The notes under the pieces were generated by a model that was given only the letters and a program-made list of their open reading frames with translations, did not search any database and was not told where the DNA came from. Below, piece after piece: positions 34,714-44,286 of a DNA stretch of 64,000 nucleotides (positions are counted from its first letter, which is position 1; each line of letters opens with the position of its first letter). Origin of the DNA: Yersinia alsatica (GTDB lineage: Bacteria > Pseudomonadota > Gammaproteobacteria > Enterobacterales > Enterobacteriaceae); assembly GCF_902170305.1 (NCBI RefSeq), contig NZ_CABHWW010000028.1:186001-250000 (forward strand), read 5' to 3'. The position numbers were made by a program, and so were the translations under genes.

Positions 34714-36441
34714 ATGCGTGGATTAACGCCGTTACTCTTGCTACTGCTGAGCACATGCCTGGCACTGTGGCTTATCTTGGGTTTTTGGCCGTTGGGAACG
34801 GGTAGCCGTGTGGCACTGAGCATCGTGGTTGTCATCCTCTGTGGCGGTGTCGGTTATTTTCAGTGGCGCAAACACAACCGCTATAAAGTGGCTCATGACT
34901 CCATTGCAGATTCAACGCTGCCACCTGAAGATTTTCAGGGCGCGGTAGTGCTGGTTTGCGGTGACAGCAATGTCCTGTTTTCCCCCTCAGCCTCTTTTCG
35001 TGAAACCCACCAGGGTTGGTATCTAACGGTGAAGATGCCAGAACAATTGCCCATATTTGCGCAATATTTGGCGGCGGAACGTCCGGCGCTGATTGCTCAG
35101 ATCTCTGTGTTACTGGCCATTGTGCCAGAGCAGCATCAGGACCGGGATGATTTTTCACAGTCGCTGCGTGCTTGGCAACGGGCTATCGTGCAGTGCAAAG
35201 GATGGCTTGCAGGAGTTCCACCTGTCTGGCTGGGCATCTGGCTTTCACAGCCTACGGTTTCACCAGCGCAAACAGATCGTTGGTATATGGTCACGCCGGG
35301 GCAGAAAGGCATTCAGGTTCAGGAAGCCGGGGCAGGGATTATGCCGTTGGTTGAATGGAGTCGGCATCAAGATCCCCGCAACGGGCAGGAAAGGTTGAGC
35401 TCTGTATTATGGATGGAAAGTCTTCTGTGCTGGCTTGATGAATATGTTCTGAGCATCCTGACACAGCGGCAAGGGGATGTCCCTCCACTGACCCCGTGCG
35501 CATGGGGTTGCTGTTTTACCCCGGTTACGGGGCGTCAAAACAATCTGTGGCAGACATACATTCGTGGCGTCACCACGCTGACACCTGTAGCCGCCACTGA
35601 GCAAAATGACCTGCCGTTGCCAGAAGTGTTACTGCCTTATTTGCCTCGCCGTCGTGGTGTCTCCCGCCTGATGCAATGCTGGCAGATGGCCGGTGTGCTG
35701 TGCGGTGTATTTTTATTGTTTGCCCTGTTGGCCTCTTTTGTTAATAACCAGCGTCTGGTCCAGAGTGTGGGCGATCATCTGTCGCTGTATAACCGGCTCA
35801 CTGGTACGCCTCCAGCCCCGAAGACTCTGGCTCAGCAGCAACTGCGTGCGGATGCACACCTATTGGATGACTGGTTACGCCGCGGTGCACCCATGCGTTT
35901 GTCTCTGGGGCTGTATCAGGGCCTGCGGCTTAGGGCTCCACTTGAAATTGCTATCAATAGCTGGACGTCTCCTCCACCGCCCCCTCCCGTAATTAATCGA
36001 ATTGTTCAGGGACCCAAAACCCTGCGTCTGGATAGCCTGTCACTGTTTGACGTGGGTCAGTCAATACTCAAAGCGGGCTCCACCAAAGTGCTTATCAATG
36101 CGCTGGTCGGGATTAAGGCGAAACCTGGCTGGCTGATCGTGGTCGCGGGTCATACCGATATCACGGGAAATGATAAGTCCAACCAGACCCTGTCATTGAA
36201 ACGGGCGGAATCGGTACGTAACTGGATGCGTGATACCGGGGACATTCCGGAAAGCTGCTTTGCCGTACAAGGCTATGGCGAGAGCCGCCCGCTGAAATCT
36301 AACGATACGGAAGCGGGCCGTGCGCTCAATCGCCGTGTCGAAATCAGTCTGGTACCGCAGGCTGATGCCTGTCGCCTGCCAGGCGTAAAAACAGCGTCAC
36401 AGGATGAAAGTGACGTATCAACTCAAGAAATGGAGAAGTAA
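34714..36441 (+). CDS. tagL: TagL-like T6SS peptidoglycan-anchor protein with OmpA domain
   Basis: 575 residues. Two N-terminal membrane helices (about 5-23 and 29-46), a cytoplasmic loop, a third helix (about 325-345, AGVLCGVFLLFALLAS), then a periplasmic C-terminal OmpA/MotB domain with VVAGHTDITGNDKSNQTLS, RAESVRNW, GYGESRPLKSNDTEAGRA and NRRVEIS. This three-helix plus OmpA layout matches TagL of enteroaggregative E. coli Sci-1. It anchors the TssJLM complex to the cell wall. It starts 3 bases after tssL. Confidence 0.85.
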   Translation: MRGLTPLLLLLLSTCLALWLILGFWPLGTGSRVALSIVVVILCGGVGYFQWRKHNRYKVAHDSIADSTLPPEDFQGAVVLVCGDSNVLFSPSASFRETHQGWYLTVKMPEQLPIFAQYLAAERPALIAQISVLLAIVPEQHQDRDDFSQSLRAWQRAIVQCKGWLAGVPPVWLGIWLSQPTVSPAQTDRWYMVTPGQKGIQVQEAGAGIMPLVEWSRHQDPRNGQERLSSVLWMESLLCWLDEYVLSILTQRQGDVPPLTPCAWGCCFTPVTGRQNNLWQTYIRGVTTLTPVAATEQNDLPLPEVLLPYLPRRRGVSRLMQCWQMAGVLCGVFLLFALLASFVNNQRLVQSVGDHLSLYNRLTGTPPAPKTLAQQQLRADAHLLDDWLRRGAPMRLSLGLYQGLRLRAPLEIAINSWTSPPPPPPVINRIVQGPKTLRLDSLSLFDVGQSILKAGSTKVLINALVGIKAKPGWLIVVAGHTDITGNDKSNQTLSLKRAESVRNWMRDTGDIPESCFAVQGYGESRPLKSNDTEAGRALNRRVEISLVPQADACRLPGVKTASQDESDVSTQEMEK

Positions 36442-36444
36442 ACC

Positions 36445-36936
36445 ATGGCAATTCCAGTTTATCTGTGGCTGAAAGATGACGGCGGTGCGGACATTAAAGG
36501 TTCCGTCGACGTTAAAGATCGTGAAGGCAGCATCGAGATCGTGGCACAGGAACATAATCTGTATATCCCGACTGACAACAACACCGGCAAGCTGACAGGG
36601 ACCCGTATTCATACTCCATTCCTGTTTACCAAAGAAATCGACTCTTCCAGCCCGTATTTGTACAAGGCGGTGACCACCGGTCAGACCCTGAAATCTGCGG
36701 AATTTAAATGGTATCGCATTAACGATGCAGGTCAGGAAGTGGAGTATTTCAACACCAAGCTTGAGAACGTAAAACTGGTGAAAGTCGCGCCGAAGATGCA
36801 TGACATCAAAGATCCAGCTAAAGAGAAACACAACCATCTGGAAGCGATTGAACTGCGTTACGAAAAAATCACCTGGACTTACAAAGACGGCAACATCATT
36901 CATTCCGATTCATGGAACGAACGTACTACCGCATAG
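36445..36936 (+). CDS. hcp: Hcp (TssD), T6SS tube protein
   Basis: 163 residues with the Hcp family pattern: IPVYLWLKDDGGADIKG, GTRIHTPFLFTKEIDSSSPYL, TTGQTLKSAEFKWYRIN and the C-terminal LRYEKITWTYKDGN. Hexamers form the inner tube and can carry small effectors. GGAGAAG precedes the ATG. A palindromic repeat and a terminator follow, so high hcp expression may be separated from clpV. Confidence 0.96.
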   Translation: MAIPVYLWLKDDGGADIKGSVDVKDREGSIEIVAQEHNLYIPTDNNTGKLTGTRIHTPFLFTKEIDSSSPYLYKAVTTGQTLKSAEFKWYRINDAGQEVEYFNTKLENVKLVKVAPKMHDIKDPAKEKHNHLEAIELRYEKITWTYKDGNIIHSDSWNERTTA

Positions 36937-37061
36937 TTACCCGTCATTCTTCGCGCCGCAGGTGCGTTGGCGACGTTCGCTCACCTTGGTCACATAGTTA
37001 TCTATGCTCCCAGGGGCTCGTTCACTTGCCGCCTGCCTGCAACACGAATTATTTAGGGTAA
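36937..37061. repeat. Intergenic palindromic repeat (MITE-like)
   Basis: About 125 bases bounded by TTACCC and GGGTAA. Its two halves are imperfect inverted repeats (left GCAGGTGCG...TTCGCTCACC, right GGCTCG...GCCTGCCTGC) with a CATAGTTATCTATG core. The right end (GCCTGCCTGCAAC, CGAATTATTTAGGGTA) is a sequence I recall from many intergenic sites in Yersinia and Serratia. It begins exactly at the base after the hcp stop. The family name is uncertain. Confidence 0.6.
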
Positions 37062-37070
37062 CCCGCATCA

Positions 37071-37096
37071 GCAGGCGGTTCGCCGTCTGCTTTTTT
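37071..37096 (+). terminator. Rho-independent terminator between hcp and clpV
   Basis: GCAGGCGG-TTCG-CCGTCTGC with one G-T pair and a stable UUCG tetraloop, followed by six T. Confidence 0.85.
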
Positions 37097-37258
37097 GTGT
37101 TTTTAGCTGAGTATCTGTGCATCGGTATTCAGCCAAACGCATACACATTTTATCAGATGACCTTATGGGCCTCGGTTGACGGCTATGGGCGGTAGCGTGT
37201 CCGACGCTAGCTTACTTATCAGGTTTTGCAACGGTTTCGCACACAAGGAAGAGAGTTT

Positions 37259-39907
37259 ATGACAACGCATTCAGCACACTTATTACGTCGGTTAAATCCC
37301 TATTGTGCGCAGGCACTAGCCGGTGCCGCTACTCTGTGTCAGACCCGAGCCCATGCCGAGATCACCGTCGAACACTGGTTGTTGAAATTGCTGGAGCAGG
37401 GTGAAGGCGATATCACGGTGATTGCCCGTCGCTATGAGTGGGACATGGACAGTCTGTGGCAGGGGTTGCTGGCCCATCTGGATACCTTGCCGCGCACAGT
37501 GCAGGGTAAACCCCAGTTGTCGGCCGCGTTACAGCAACTGATCAAAAGTGCCTGGCTGGATGCCTCGTTGCAGGAGAACGCCGATAACGTGCGTTCCGTT
37601 CATCTGCTGGCCGCGCTGATTGCCACGCCGTCATTATTAGCCGCCGATGCCGCCTGGCCGTTGCTCAGCCTGAGCCGCACGCAGTTACACCGTCTGTTAC
37701 CGCTGCTGGACAGTCAATCCGATGAACGTCCCGAGGTTCAGCAAGCTGCGGCACTGGCGGACAGCCCGGTCAATTTGACGGACGAAGCAGCGACCATCCC
37801 CTCAGCCAGCGGTCAACCCCAACTGAATGACGCCCTGCAAGCGGCGTTGGATAAATTCACTCTGGATGTGACCGCCAAAGCTAAAGCTGGGCAGATTGAC
37901 CCGGTATTTGGTCGCGATAATGAAATCCGCCAGATGGTGGATATCTTGTCGCGTCGGCGTAAGAACAACCCCATTTTGGTGGGTGAACCGGGAGTGGGGA
38001 AAACGGCACTGGTTGAAGGTCTGGCATTGCGTATCGCCGAAGGCAATGTGCCGGATAGCCTAAAAACGGTCAGCCTGCGCACGCTTGACCTTGGCCTGTT
38101 GCAAGCGGGGGCCGGGGTAAAAGGGGAGTTTGAGCAGCGCTTAAAAAATGTTATCGAAGCGGTTCAGCAGTCTCCTCACCCCGTGTTGCTGTTTATTGAT
38201 GAGGCACACACTATTATTGGTGCTGGTAATCAGGCAGGGGGCGCTGATGCCGCTAATCTATTAAAGCCAGCACTGGCACGCGGTGAATTACGTACTATTG
38301 CCGCGACTACGTGGTCTGAATACAAACAGTATTTTGAGCGCGATGCGGCACTGGAACGTCGCTTCCAGATTGTTAAAGTCGACGAGCCGAATGACGACAT
38401 GGCGTGCCTGATGTTGCGTGGCCTGAAGTCGCGTTATGCCCAACACCATGGTGTCCACATTACTGATGAGGCGGTGAAAGCGGCGGTCAGCCTGTCACGC
38501 CGTTACATCACCGGCCGTCAACTTCCAGATAAAGCGGTTGATTTGCTGGATACCGCCAGTGCCCGCGTGCGCATGAGCCTTGATACCTTGCCGGAGGAGT
38601 TAACCCGGCTGAAGGCGCAGATTAGCGCATTGGCGATGGAACAACAGGCGCTGTTGGAAGATATCGCCCTCGGTAACCACCGCAACACTGAGCGTCTGGG
38701 TCAGATTGAACTGCAAACAACAAGTTTAGGTGAGCAACTGCGGGGGCTGGAGAATCAGTACCATGAGGAAAAAAACCTGACGCAGCAACTGCTGGAAACT
38801 CGTCAGGACATCAGCCGTCAGGTCGATATCAATGCACTACAGCAGCAATTAAGTGAATTGCAGGGCAGTGCGCCATTACTGTCACTGGATGTTGATGTCC
38901 GTACCGTTGCAACGGTCATCGCCGATTGGACTGGGGTTCCCTTAGGCAGTTTGTTGAAGGATGAACAAACCAACCTTCTCTCCCTGGAGAATCATTTAGC
39001 CAGTCGGGTAGTTGGGCAGGATGCTGCCCTGAAAGATATGGCTCAGCGGTTACGGGCAGCGAAAACCGGCCTAACACCAGAAAACGGCCCTCTGGGCGTT
39101 TTCCTACTGGTTGGCCCAAGTGGTGTAGGGAAAACCGAGACCGCACTGGCACTGGCCGACACACTGTTCGGTGGTGAAAAATCACTGATTACCATCAACC
39201 TGTCTGAATATCAGGAAGCGCATACCGTTTCCCAACTTAAGGGCTCGCCACCGGGTTATGTCGGCTACGGTCAGGGGGGGATTTTGACCGAGGCGGTGCG
39301 TAAGCGACCTTATAGCGTGGTGTTGCTGGATGAAGTTGAGAAAGCCCATCGCGATGTGCTCAATGTGTTCTATCAGGTGTTTGACCGTGGTTTTATGCGC
39401 GACGGCGAAGGGCGTGAAATTGATTTTCGCAACACGGTGATTTTGATGACTGCCAATCTGGGCAGTGACCACATCATGCAGTTATTGGATGAACAGCCGC
39501 AATCCACCGATAGTGATCTGCAAGAAATGCTGCGCCCGATCCTGCGTGATCACTTCCAACCCGCACTGTTGGCCCGCTTCCAAACATTAATCTACCGCCC
39601 GCTGGATGCCACCGCGTTGCGCACCATCGTCAAAATGAAATTGGCGCAGGTGGCAAAACGCCTACATAAGCATTATGGCCTGCAATGTACCCTGGGTGAC
39701 AGTCTGTATGACACCTTGGTTGCTGCCTGCTTATTGCCAGACACCGGTGCGCGCAACATTGATAGTCTACTTAATCAACAGATTTTACCGGTGCTGAGTC
39801 AGCAACTGCTGCAACGGATGTCGGAGCAAACACCTACCACGTCACTGACTTTGGGCTGGGATGAAGAAGAAGGGATTGTGCTGGAGTTTGAGAGTTCTAA
39901 AGGATAA
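37259..39907 (+). CDS. clpV: T6SS ATPase ClpV (TssH)
   Basis: 882 residues from the ATG at 37259 (AAGGA upstream). N-terminal Clp repeat domain for TssC binding. First AAA module: Walker A GEPGVGKTALV and Walker B LLFIDEAHTIIGAG. Then a middle coiled-coil region. Second AAA module: GPSGVGKTETAL, VVLLDEVEKAH. It extracts and recycles contracted TssBC sheath. The terminator at 37071-37096 means it may have its own promoter in 37097-37258. Confidence 0.95.
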   Translation: MTTHSAHLLRRLNPYCAQALAGAATLCQTRAHAEITVEHWLLKLLEQGEGDITVIARRYEWDMDSLWQGLLAHLDTLPRTVQGKPQLSAALQQLIKSAWLDASLQENADNVRSVHLLAALIATPSLLAADAAWPLLSLSRTQLHRLLPLLDSQSDERPEVQQAAALADSPVNLTDEAATIPSASGQPQLNDALQAALDKFTLDVTAKAKAGQIDPVFGRDNEIRQMVDILSRRRKNNPILVGEPGVGKTALVEGLALRIAEGNVPDSLKTVSLRTLDLGLLQAGAGVKGEFEQRLKNVIEAVQQSPHPVLLFIDEAHTIIGAGNQAGGADAANLLKPALARGELRTIAATTWSEYKQYFERDAALERRFQIVKVDEPNDDMACLMLRGLKSRYAQHHGVHITDEAVKAAVSLSRRYITGRQLPDKAVDLLDTASARVRMSLDTLPEELTRLKAQISALAMEQQALLEDIALGNHRNTERLGQIELQTTSLGEQLRGLENQYHEEKNLTQQLLETRQDISRQVDINALQQQLSELQGSAPLLSLDVDVRTVATVIADWTGVPLGSLLKDEQTNLLSLENHLASRVVGQDAALKDMAQRLRAAKTGLTPENGPLGVFLLVGPSGVGKTETALALADTLFGGEKSLITINLSEYQEAHTVSQLKGSPPGYVGYGQGGILTEAVRKRPYSVVLLDEVEKAHRDVLNVFYQVFDRGFMRDGEGREIDFRNTVILMTANLGSDHIMQLLDEQPQSTDSDLQEMLRPILRDHFQPALLARFQTLIYRPLDATALRTIVKMKLAQVAKRLHKHYGLQCTLGDSLYDTLVAACLLPDTGARNIDSLLNQQILPVLSQQLLQRMSEQTPTTSLTLGWDEEEGIVLEFESSKG

Positions 39908-39912
39908 CTATT

Positions 39913-40545
39913 ATGGACAGTGCTAAAGAAATTGCCAGAGATATGCTGGATGCTATTAATATCGATGGTTCTGGATTTTTCGGTGCAGTCGCGAAAGGAT
40001 TTATCTCATTTCCTGTTAGCTTTTATTATCTTGGTTATGACTTTATGGATACTGAACATCGAAGCGAAAATTTTGATGACAAGATGAGAATAGCAAAGCT
40101 AATAAAATCAGGGACTATTAACAGAGAAGTAATTGAGAAAATTATTGGTATCTTTATGAATGACTTTTCCTCTCGAATTAACATAGCTAATCTCGTGAGA
40201 AATATCGCAGGAAGCTCGATTGGAAAAGTATTATTTTCTCAATTGACAGGGGTTAATCTTGGTAACGTAATTGCAACTCGTGCTGTGGCTGCATTTTTAT
40301 CAGGAACTGCGATCGGTGCATTTATTACTGTCGGTGCGGAAACATCCAGATCAATCTATACATCCAGATATCTAAGGGAAAGGAATCCGATGATATACTA
40401 TAAATTGCAAGGATTGGGTGATTTAGACCTTCTTTATTTTCTTGTTGAAGATACGGTCAAGCCTTTTGAACGAGCCTGCACTGTTAGTGACCAAAATCCG
40501 GAAGAGTTTAATAAAATTTGCGAATACTTTTTTGGTGGCCTATGA
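39913..40545 (+). CDS. Putative membrane-active T6SS effector, unknown family
   Basis: 210 residues, starting 5 bases after clpV with AAGGATAA upstream. No family recognised. The middle part (about 110-145) is glycine- and alanine-rich and hydrophobic (SSIGKVLFSQLTGVN, VAAFLSGTAIGAFITVGAE), enough for one or two membrane passes; another hydrophobic patch is at 22-42. There is no signal peptide. Lower GC and many rare AT-ending codons differ from clpV, a sign of transfer. Position between clpV and vgrG and the small membrane protein downstream suggest a pore-forming toxin with its immunity protein, comparable in concept to Serratia Ssp6/Sip6. Function is inference. Confidence 0.55.
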   Translation: MDSAKEIARDMLDAINIDGSGFFGAVAKGFISFPVSFYYLGYDFMDTEHRSENFDDKMRIAKLIKSGTINREVIEKIIGIFMNDFSSRINIANLVRNIAGSSIGKVLFSQLTGVNLGNVIATRAVAAFLSGTAIGAFITVGAETSRSIYTSRYLRERNPMIYYKLQGLGDLDLLYFLVEDTVKPFERACTVSDQNPEEFNKICEYFFGGL

Positions 40546-40682
40546 GTTTGAAAAAATAGCATTTATCACATTATCCATGGCTGTACGTTGGCTAGGATTA
40601 GGATTAAATAAAATTCAAAATAAGTTTGATAATCACTAGTCTCTTAAAATAAAGAAACGAAAACATAAGATATAAGTCATTC

Positions 40683-40910
40683 ATGAATATAAAAAAAATT
40701 GCAGTAATCTTAATGTCAAATATTGTTTGTGCAATTGGTTCTACCATAGCAATGGTTGGCGTAATCTCTTCTCTTTGGTTTTTTTTTCTATCGAACAGTG
40801 ATGATAGATTCTACTGGGGTGGGGGGGCTAGTTTATTGGCCATCTTAGGATATTTAATTTTCCGCATCACTTATCCTAACATTCAAAGGAAATGGGATGA
40901 TTACTACTAA
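40683..40910 (+). CDS. Small two-helix membrane protein, candidate immunity protein
   Basis: 75 residues: a helix at about 7-36 (VILMSNIVCAIGSTIAMVGV onward to WFFFL), a short polar loop (SNSDDRFYWGGG) and a second helix (ASLLAILGYLIF), then a charged C-terminus. No known family. It follows the putative effector by about 140 bases and precedes vgrG. Immunity to pore-forming toxins is usually an inner-membrane protein, so the pairing is plausible but not shown. Confidence 0.5.
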   Translation: MNIKKIAVILMSNIVCAIGSTIAMVGVISSLWFFFLSNSDDRFYWGGGASLLAILGYLIFRITYPNIQRKWDDYY

Positions 40911-40977
40911 TAACGTTCAACCACCTAATATTTATTAGTCCTACAGCATAGTGAAATTATAGGGCAGGAAACCGAAA

Positions 40978-43680
40978 ATGAATCTTTTATCCGAACTAAC
41001 TGGAGCAACGCTTAACCGCTACAGCCTGATTATTCCGTCCTGCTTTTCTCCGCTGGATGTTGAGGACTTTAATGGGCTTGAGCAAATAAGTGTTTTGTAT
41101 CATTACACTATCCAATTTACCACTCTTCATCCCGATCTCACCGCTGAGTTGTTTTTGAATAAACCAGCCACATTGAATATGGGTATAGGGGATTTGCTCA
41201 GCCCGGTGACGGGAAAAGTGGTACACGGTGTAATTACACATTTTAGGCGTATATCAGGTTCACGTGATCAGGTTAAATACGAGATTATTGTAGAACCCTT
41301 TCTAGTCCTGCTAAACAAACAATTCCGTACACACCGTTTCTTTGTTAATAAATCGGTACCTGAAGTGGTCGAACAAATACTTCAGGAACATGGTCTGAAA
41401 GACTGGGAATATGAATTTGCTCTGAAACAGAGTTACCCAAAACGTGAGCAGATAAACCAGTATCAGGAAAGCGACCTAAAATTCATTGAGCGATTGCTCT
41501 CGGAGATGGGGATATTTTACTTCTTCACCTTGCAACCGGACACCCAGACCGAAGTGATTCATTTTGCTGATAAGCAGAGTGCCTATGAGTTTGGTAAAAC
41601 TCTGCCACTGAACAGCCCGTCAGGCATGAGTGATAGCGGCGTACAGTCAGTCTGGGGACTGAGTGTACGGCATAGCGTAGTGCAGGCCAGCGTGACAACC
41701 AAAGATTACAACTACCGTGAAGCGCAGAAAGTATTGCAGTCTACCAGAGTAGACATGACGCGCGGCGATGGTGAAGGCACAACCTATGGCGAAGTGTATC
41801 ATTACAAACCTCGCCATCTGGATACCGGCGATAAAGTAGATCCAACCGCGGAAACTGCTAACTTCCTCGCTCGTCTTGACCATGAACGTTTTTTATCAGC
41901 ACAAACACTAATCACCGGCCTTAGCACCGATCCAACATTACATCCTGCTCAAGTACTGACGGTAACTGATACATCGATCCCGTCTACATTACCGGAACTG
42001 CTGTCGCAACCGATGGTCGTGGTCCGCACCGGATTCAGTGCCAGTCGTAAAGATGCACTGAAAGTGACAATCGCAGCAGTACCCTACAGTGAAACCCTGT
42101 GCTGGCGTCCGGAATTACTTCCACGTCCGAAAGTCAGTGGCACCATGATGGCACGCGTGACCAGCGCCAAGTCGAATGATATCTATGCCTGGCAGGATAC
42201 CTCCGGTTTGTATCGGGTGAAATTTGATGCGGATCAGGACGATAAAGTACAGGGTCAGGAGAGTATGCCGGTGCGACTCGCCAAACCTTACGGTGGTGAT
42301 GTGTATGGCATTCACTTCCCACTGGTACAAGGCACCGAGGTAGCGATAGCCTTCCATGACGGTGACCCAGACCGCCCCTATATCGCCCATGCCCTGCACG
42401 ACTCGCGTCATACCGACCATGTAACCGAAAAAAATAACACCCGCAACGTGATCCGCACCCCTGCTTTCAACAAGCTGCGCATGGAAGACAAACGCGGCGA
42501 AGAGCACATCAAGCTCAGCACCGAATACGGCGGCAAAACCCAGTTGAACCTCGGGCATAACGTGGATGCCCAACGAGTTCTCCGCGGTGAGGGGGCCGAG
42601 CTGCGAACCGATGACTGGGTTAGCATCCGTGGTGGGAAAGGGGTGTTTATCAGTGCGGATAAACAGCCGTCTGCTGGGGGAGAGATGCTGGATATGAGCG
42701 AGGCGATAAGCCAACTGGAGACGGCATTGTCGCTGGCGAAAAGCCTATCGCAAGCAGTGCAAACCGCGCAAACACATGAAGGAGATATTGCCAGTCAGCA
42801 GCAGTTAAACAAATCGCTGAACGAACTGAGAGCGGCAGGGATATTACTGCATGCTCCGGAAGGTATAGGGATGGTGAGCCCAAAAGCGGTACGGATAGCA
42901 TCGGGTGGTGAAAGTATTGGTGTGATGTCAGGGCACAACACTGATATCAGTGCGGGTAAGTCGTTCACGGTGGCGGCCAGTGATGCGGTGAGCTTGTTTG
43001 CTCAAGGACAGGGCATGAAACTGTTTGCGGGCAAGGGCAAGATAGAAGTACAGGCGCAGAGTGATGCGATTTTAGCAACGGCGCAGAAAGATATTGAAAT
43101 CCGTAGTGCAGAAGGGAAAGTAGAGATATCAGCGAATAGTGAGTTAGTGCTGACTTGTGGTGGAGCATATATCAAACTCAGCGGTGGGAATATTGAGCTA
43201 GGTTGTCCGGGTAATATTTTGTTGAAGTCGGCCAATGTACAGAAGATGGGTGCGGCGAGTTTGAATATTGCCCCTAAAACATTCCCTCGTGGTTTTGGGG
43301 GGAGTTATGCCCTTACTGATGAAAAAACCGGGGAAGCTTTACCCTTTACTCGCTATCAGATAACAACTAGCGCAGGGGATGTTTACTCAGGAACGACTGA
43401 CATTGAAGGGAAAACAGCCAAAATTTTTACCACCACGCCAATGCCATTGACCATCGGTTCTCCAGATGAATCGCTGGATGAACAATTAAGAGCGATTGAT
43501 GAGTCAACGGGAGAACCACTGGTGGAATATGCTTACTATGCAAAATCACAAGATGGACAGGTTTACTCGGGATTTACCGATGCTCAAGGACTGACTGAAC
43601 GAATGATAACTCAGGGCAAATCGGAGATAACCGTATCTTGGGGCGATGAAGCCCTTGCTCGGATAGAGAAGGGTGCATAA
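40978..43680 (+). CDS. vgrG: VgrG (TssI) spike protein with transthyretin-like C-terminal tail
   Basis: 900 residues. Residues about 1-560 are the gp27/gp5-like core (YTIQFTTLHPDLTAELFLNK at the start, PVRLAKPYGGDVYGIHFPLVQGTEV near 430). About 560-770 is the DUF2345 beta-helix (ISAGKSFTVAASDAVSLFAQ, NSELVLTCGGAYIKLS). The C-terminal 130 residues carry two similar segments, each with VYSG-T/F-TD-x-x-G, of transthyretin-like type. Such tails in other VgrGs bind effectors. AGGAAA precedes the ATG. The amidase gene starts at the base after the stop. Confidence 0.93.
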   Translation: MNLLSELTGATLNRYSLIIPSCFSPLDVEDFNGLEQISVLYHYTIQFTTLHPDLTAELFLNKPATLNMGIGDLLSPVTGKVVHGVITHFRRISGSRDQVKYEIIVEPFLVLLNKQFRTHRFFVNKSVPEVVEQILQEHGLKDWEYEFALKQSYPKREQINQYQESDLKFIERLLSEMGIFYFFTLQPDTQTEVIHFADKQSAYEFGKTLPLNSPSGMSDSGVQSVWGLSVRHSVVQASVTTKDYNYREAQKVLQSTRVDMTRGDGEGTTYGEVYHYKPRHLDTGDKVDPTAETANFLARLDHERFLSAQTLITGLSTDPTLHPAQVLTVTDTSIPSTLPELLSQPMVVVRTGFSASRKDALKVTIAAVPYSETLCWRPELLPRPKVSGTMMARVTSAKSNDIYAWQDTSGLYRVKFDADQDDKVQGQESMPVRLAKPYGGDVYGIHFPLVQGTEVAIAFHDGDPDRPYIAHALHDSRHTDHVTEKNNTRNVIRTPAFNKLRMEDKRGEEHIKLSTEYGGKTQLNLGHNVDAQRVLRGEGAELRTDDWVSIRGGKGVFISADKQPSAGGEMLDMSEAISQLETALSLAKSLSQAVQTAQTHEGDIASQQQLNKSLNELRAAGILLHAPEGIGMVSPKAVRIASGGESIGVMSGHNTDISAGKSFTVAASDAVSLFAQGQGMKLFAGKGKIEVQAQSDAILATAQKDIEIRSAEGKVEISANSELVLTCGGAYIKLSGGNIELGCPGNILLKSANVQKMGAASLNIAPKTFPRGFGGSYALTDEKTGEALPFTRYQITTSAGDVYSGTTDIEGKTAKIFTTTPMPLTIGSPDESLDEQLRAIDESTGEPLVEYAYYAKSQDGQVYSGFTDAQGLTERMITQGKSEITVSWGDEALARIEKGA

Positions 43681-44286
43681 ATGAATCAGAAAACAGTCGT
43701 GAAATCCAATAATAAAACGGGTTCTGTTCAGGATGTCAAAATTAAATCTATCTACTTTGATGAGTTATGGTCGGCTTACCCATCAAGTACGATCAAACAT
43801 ATTGATCCCAAGTCGAAAGACGATATATTTTCAGATCACTGTGCAATAAATGTCAGTCAAGCTTTGTATCAATGTGGCATATTGATGAAAAGTTTTAAAG
43901 GAGCCAGATGTTGGAATTGCCCTACACCGGATAGTACAGGAAAAGGAATTCATGCTATTCGTGCCCAGGAATTGAGTGATTATCTCAAAAACCAGAAAAC
44001 ACTTCCTTTTGCTGGGGGTAAAAAGCCACTGGAATTGACGGGAAAAACCTATGAAGATGCTGTGTCTGATAAAACAGGACTCATTTTTTTCCAGGATTAT
44101 TGGTTACGCTCTGGTGAGAAATCCCCTACCGGTGATCATATCGATTTATGGAAAAACAATAAATTAGCCAGTCTGGGATGGTTATCTACTTGGGCAAGAA
44201 GAACCTTTCCTCAGGCATCTGAAAGTTACCTGTCAATGTCCGACCTAAGGAAATCAACAAAAGTCTTGTTTTGGGAAATTCTATGA
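43681..44286 (+). CDS. Tae4-type peptidoglycan amidase effector
   Basis: 201 residues. Tae4 landmarks: FDELWSAYP at the start, catalytic Cys54 in DHCAINVSQAL, HAIRAQELSDYL, GLIFFQDYW, and the catalytic His153/Asp155 in GDHIDLW. The family cleaves the peptide stems of peptidoglycan in the periplasm of a target cell. It has a 20-residue N-terminal extension compared with the core family. It starts directly after vgrG (GAAGGG before the ATG) and overlaps the next gene by 4 bases, the usual effector-immunity layout. Confidence 0.88.
   Translation: MNQKTVVKSNNKTGSVQDVKIKSIYFDELWSAYPSSTIKHIDPKSKDDIFSDHCAINVSQALYQCGILMKSFKGARCWNCPTPDSTGKGIHAIRAQELSDYLKNQKTLPFAGGKKPLELTGKTYEDAVSDKTGLIFFQDYWLRSGEKSPTGDHIDLWKNNKLASLGWLSTWARRTFPQASESYLSMSDLRKSTKVLFWEIL

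Noticed and set aside
37004-37195. 63-codon open frame between hcp and clpV
   Set aside because: It lies on the palindromic repeat and the terminator and lacks a ribosome site, so it is a chance frame.
40442-40639. Open frame overlapping the end of the putative effector and reaching into the gap before the small membrane protein
   Set aside because: Most of it lies inside the effector gene in another frame and it has no ribosome binding site. After the effector stop, a start ATGAGTTTGAAAAAATAG stops after five codons. The A6 run could hide a frameshifted start of a small membrane protein, but the evidence is too thin.
42115-42714. 199-codon minus-strand frame within vgrG
   Set aside because: Antisense shadow of the conserved gp5 region of VgrG; no motif or ribosome site.
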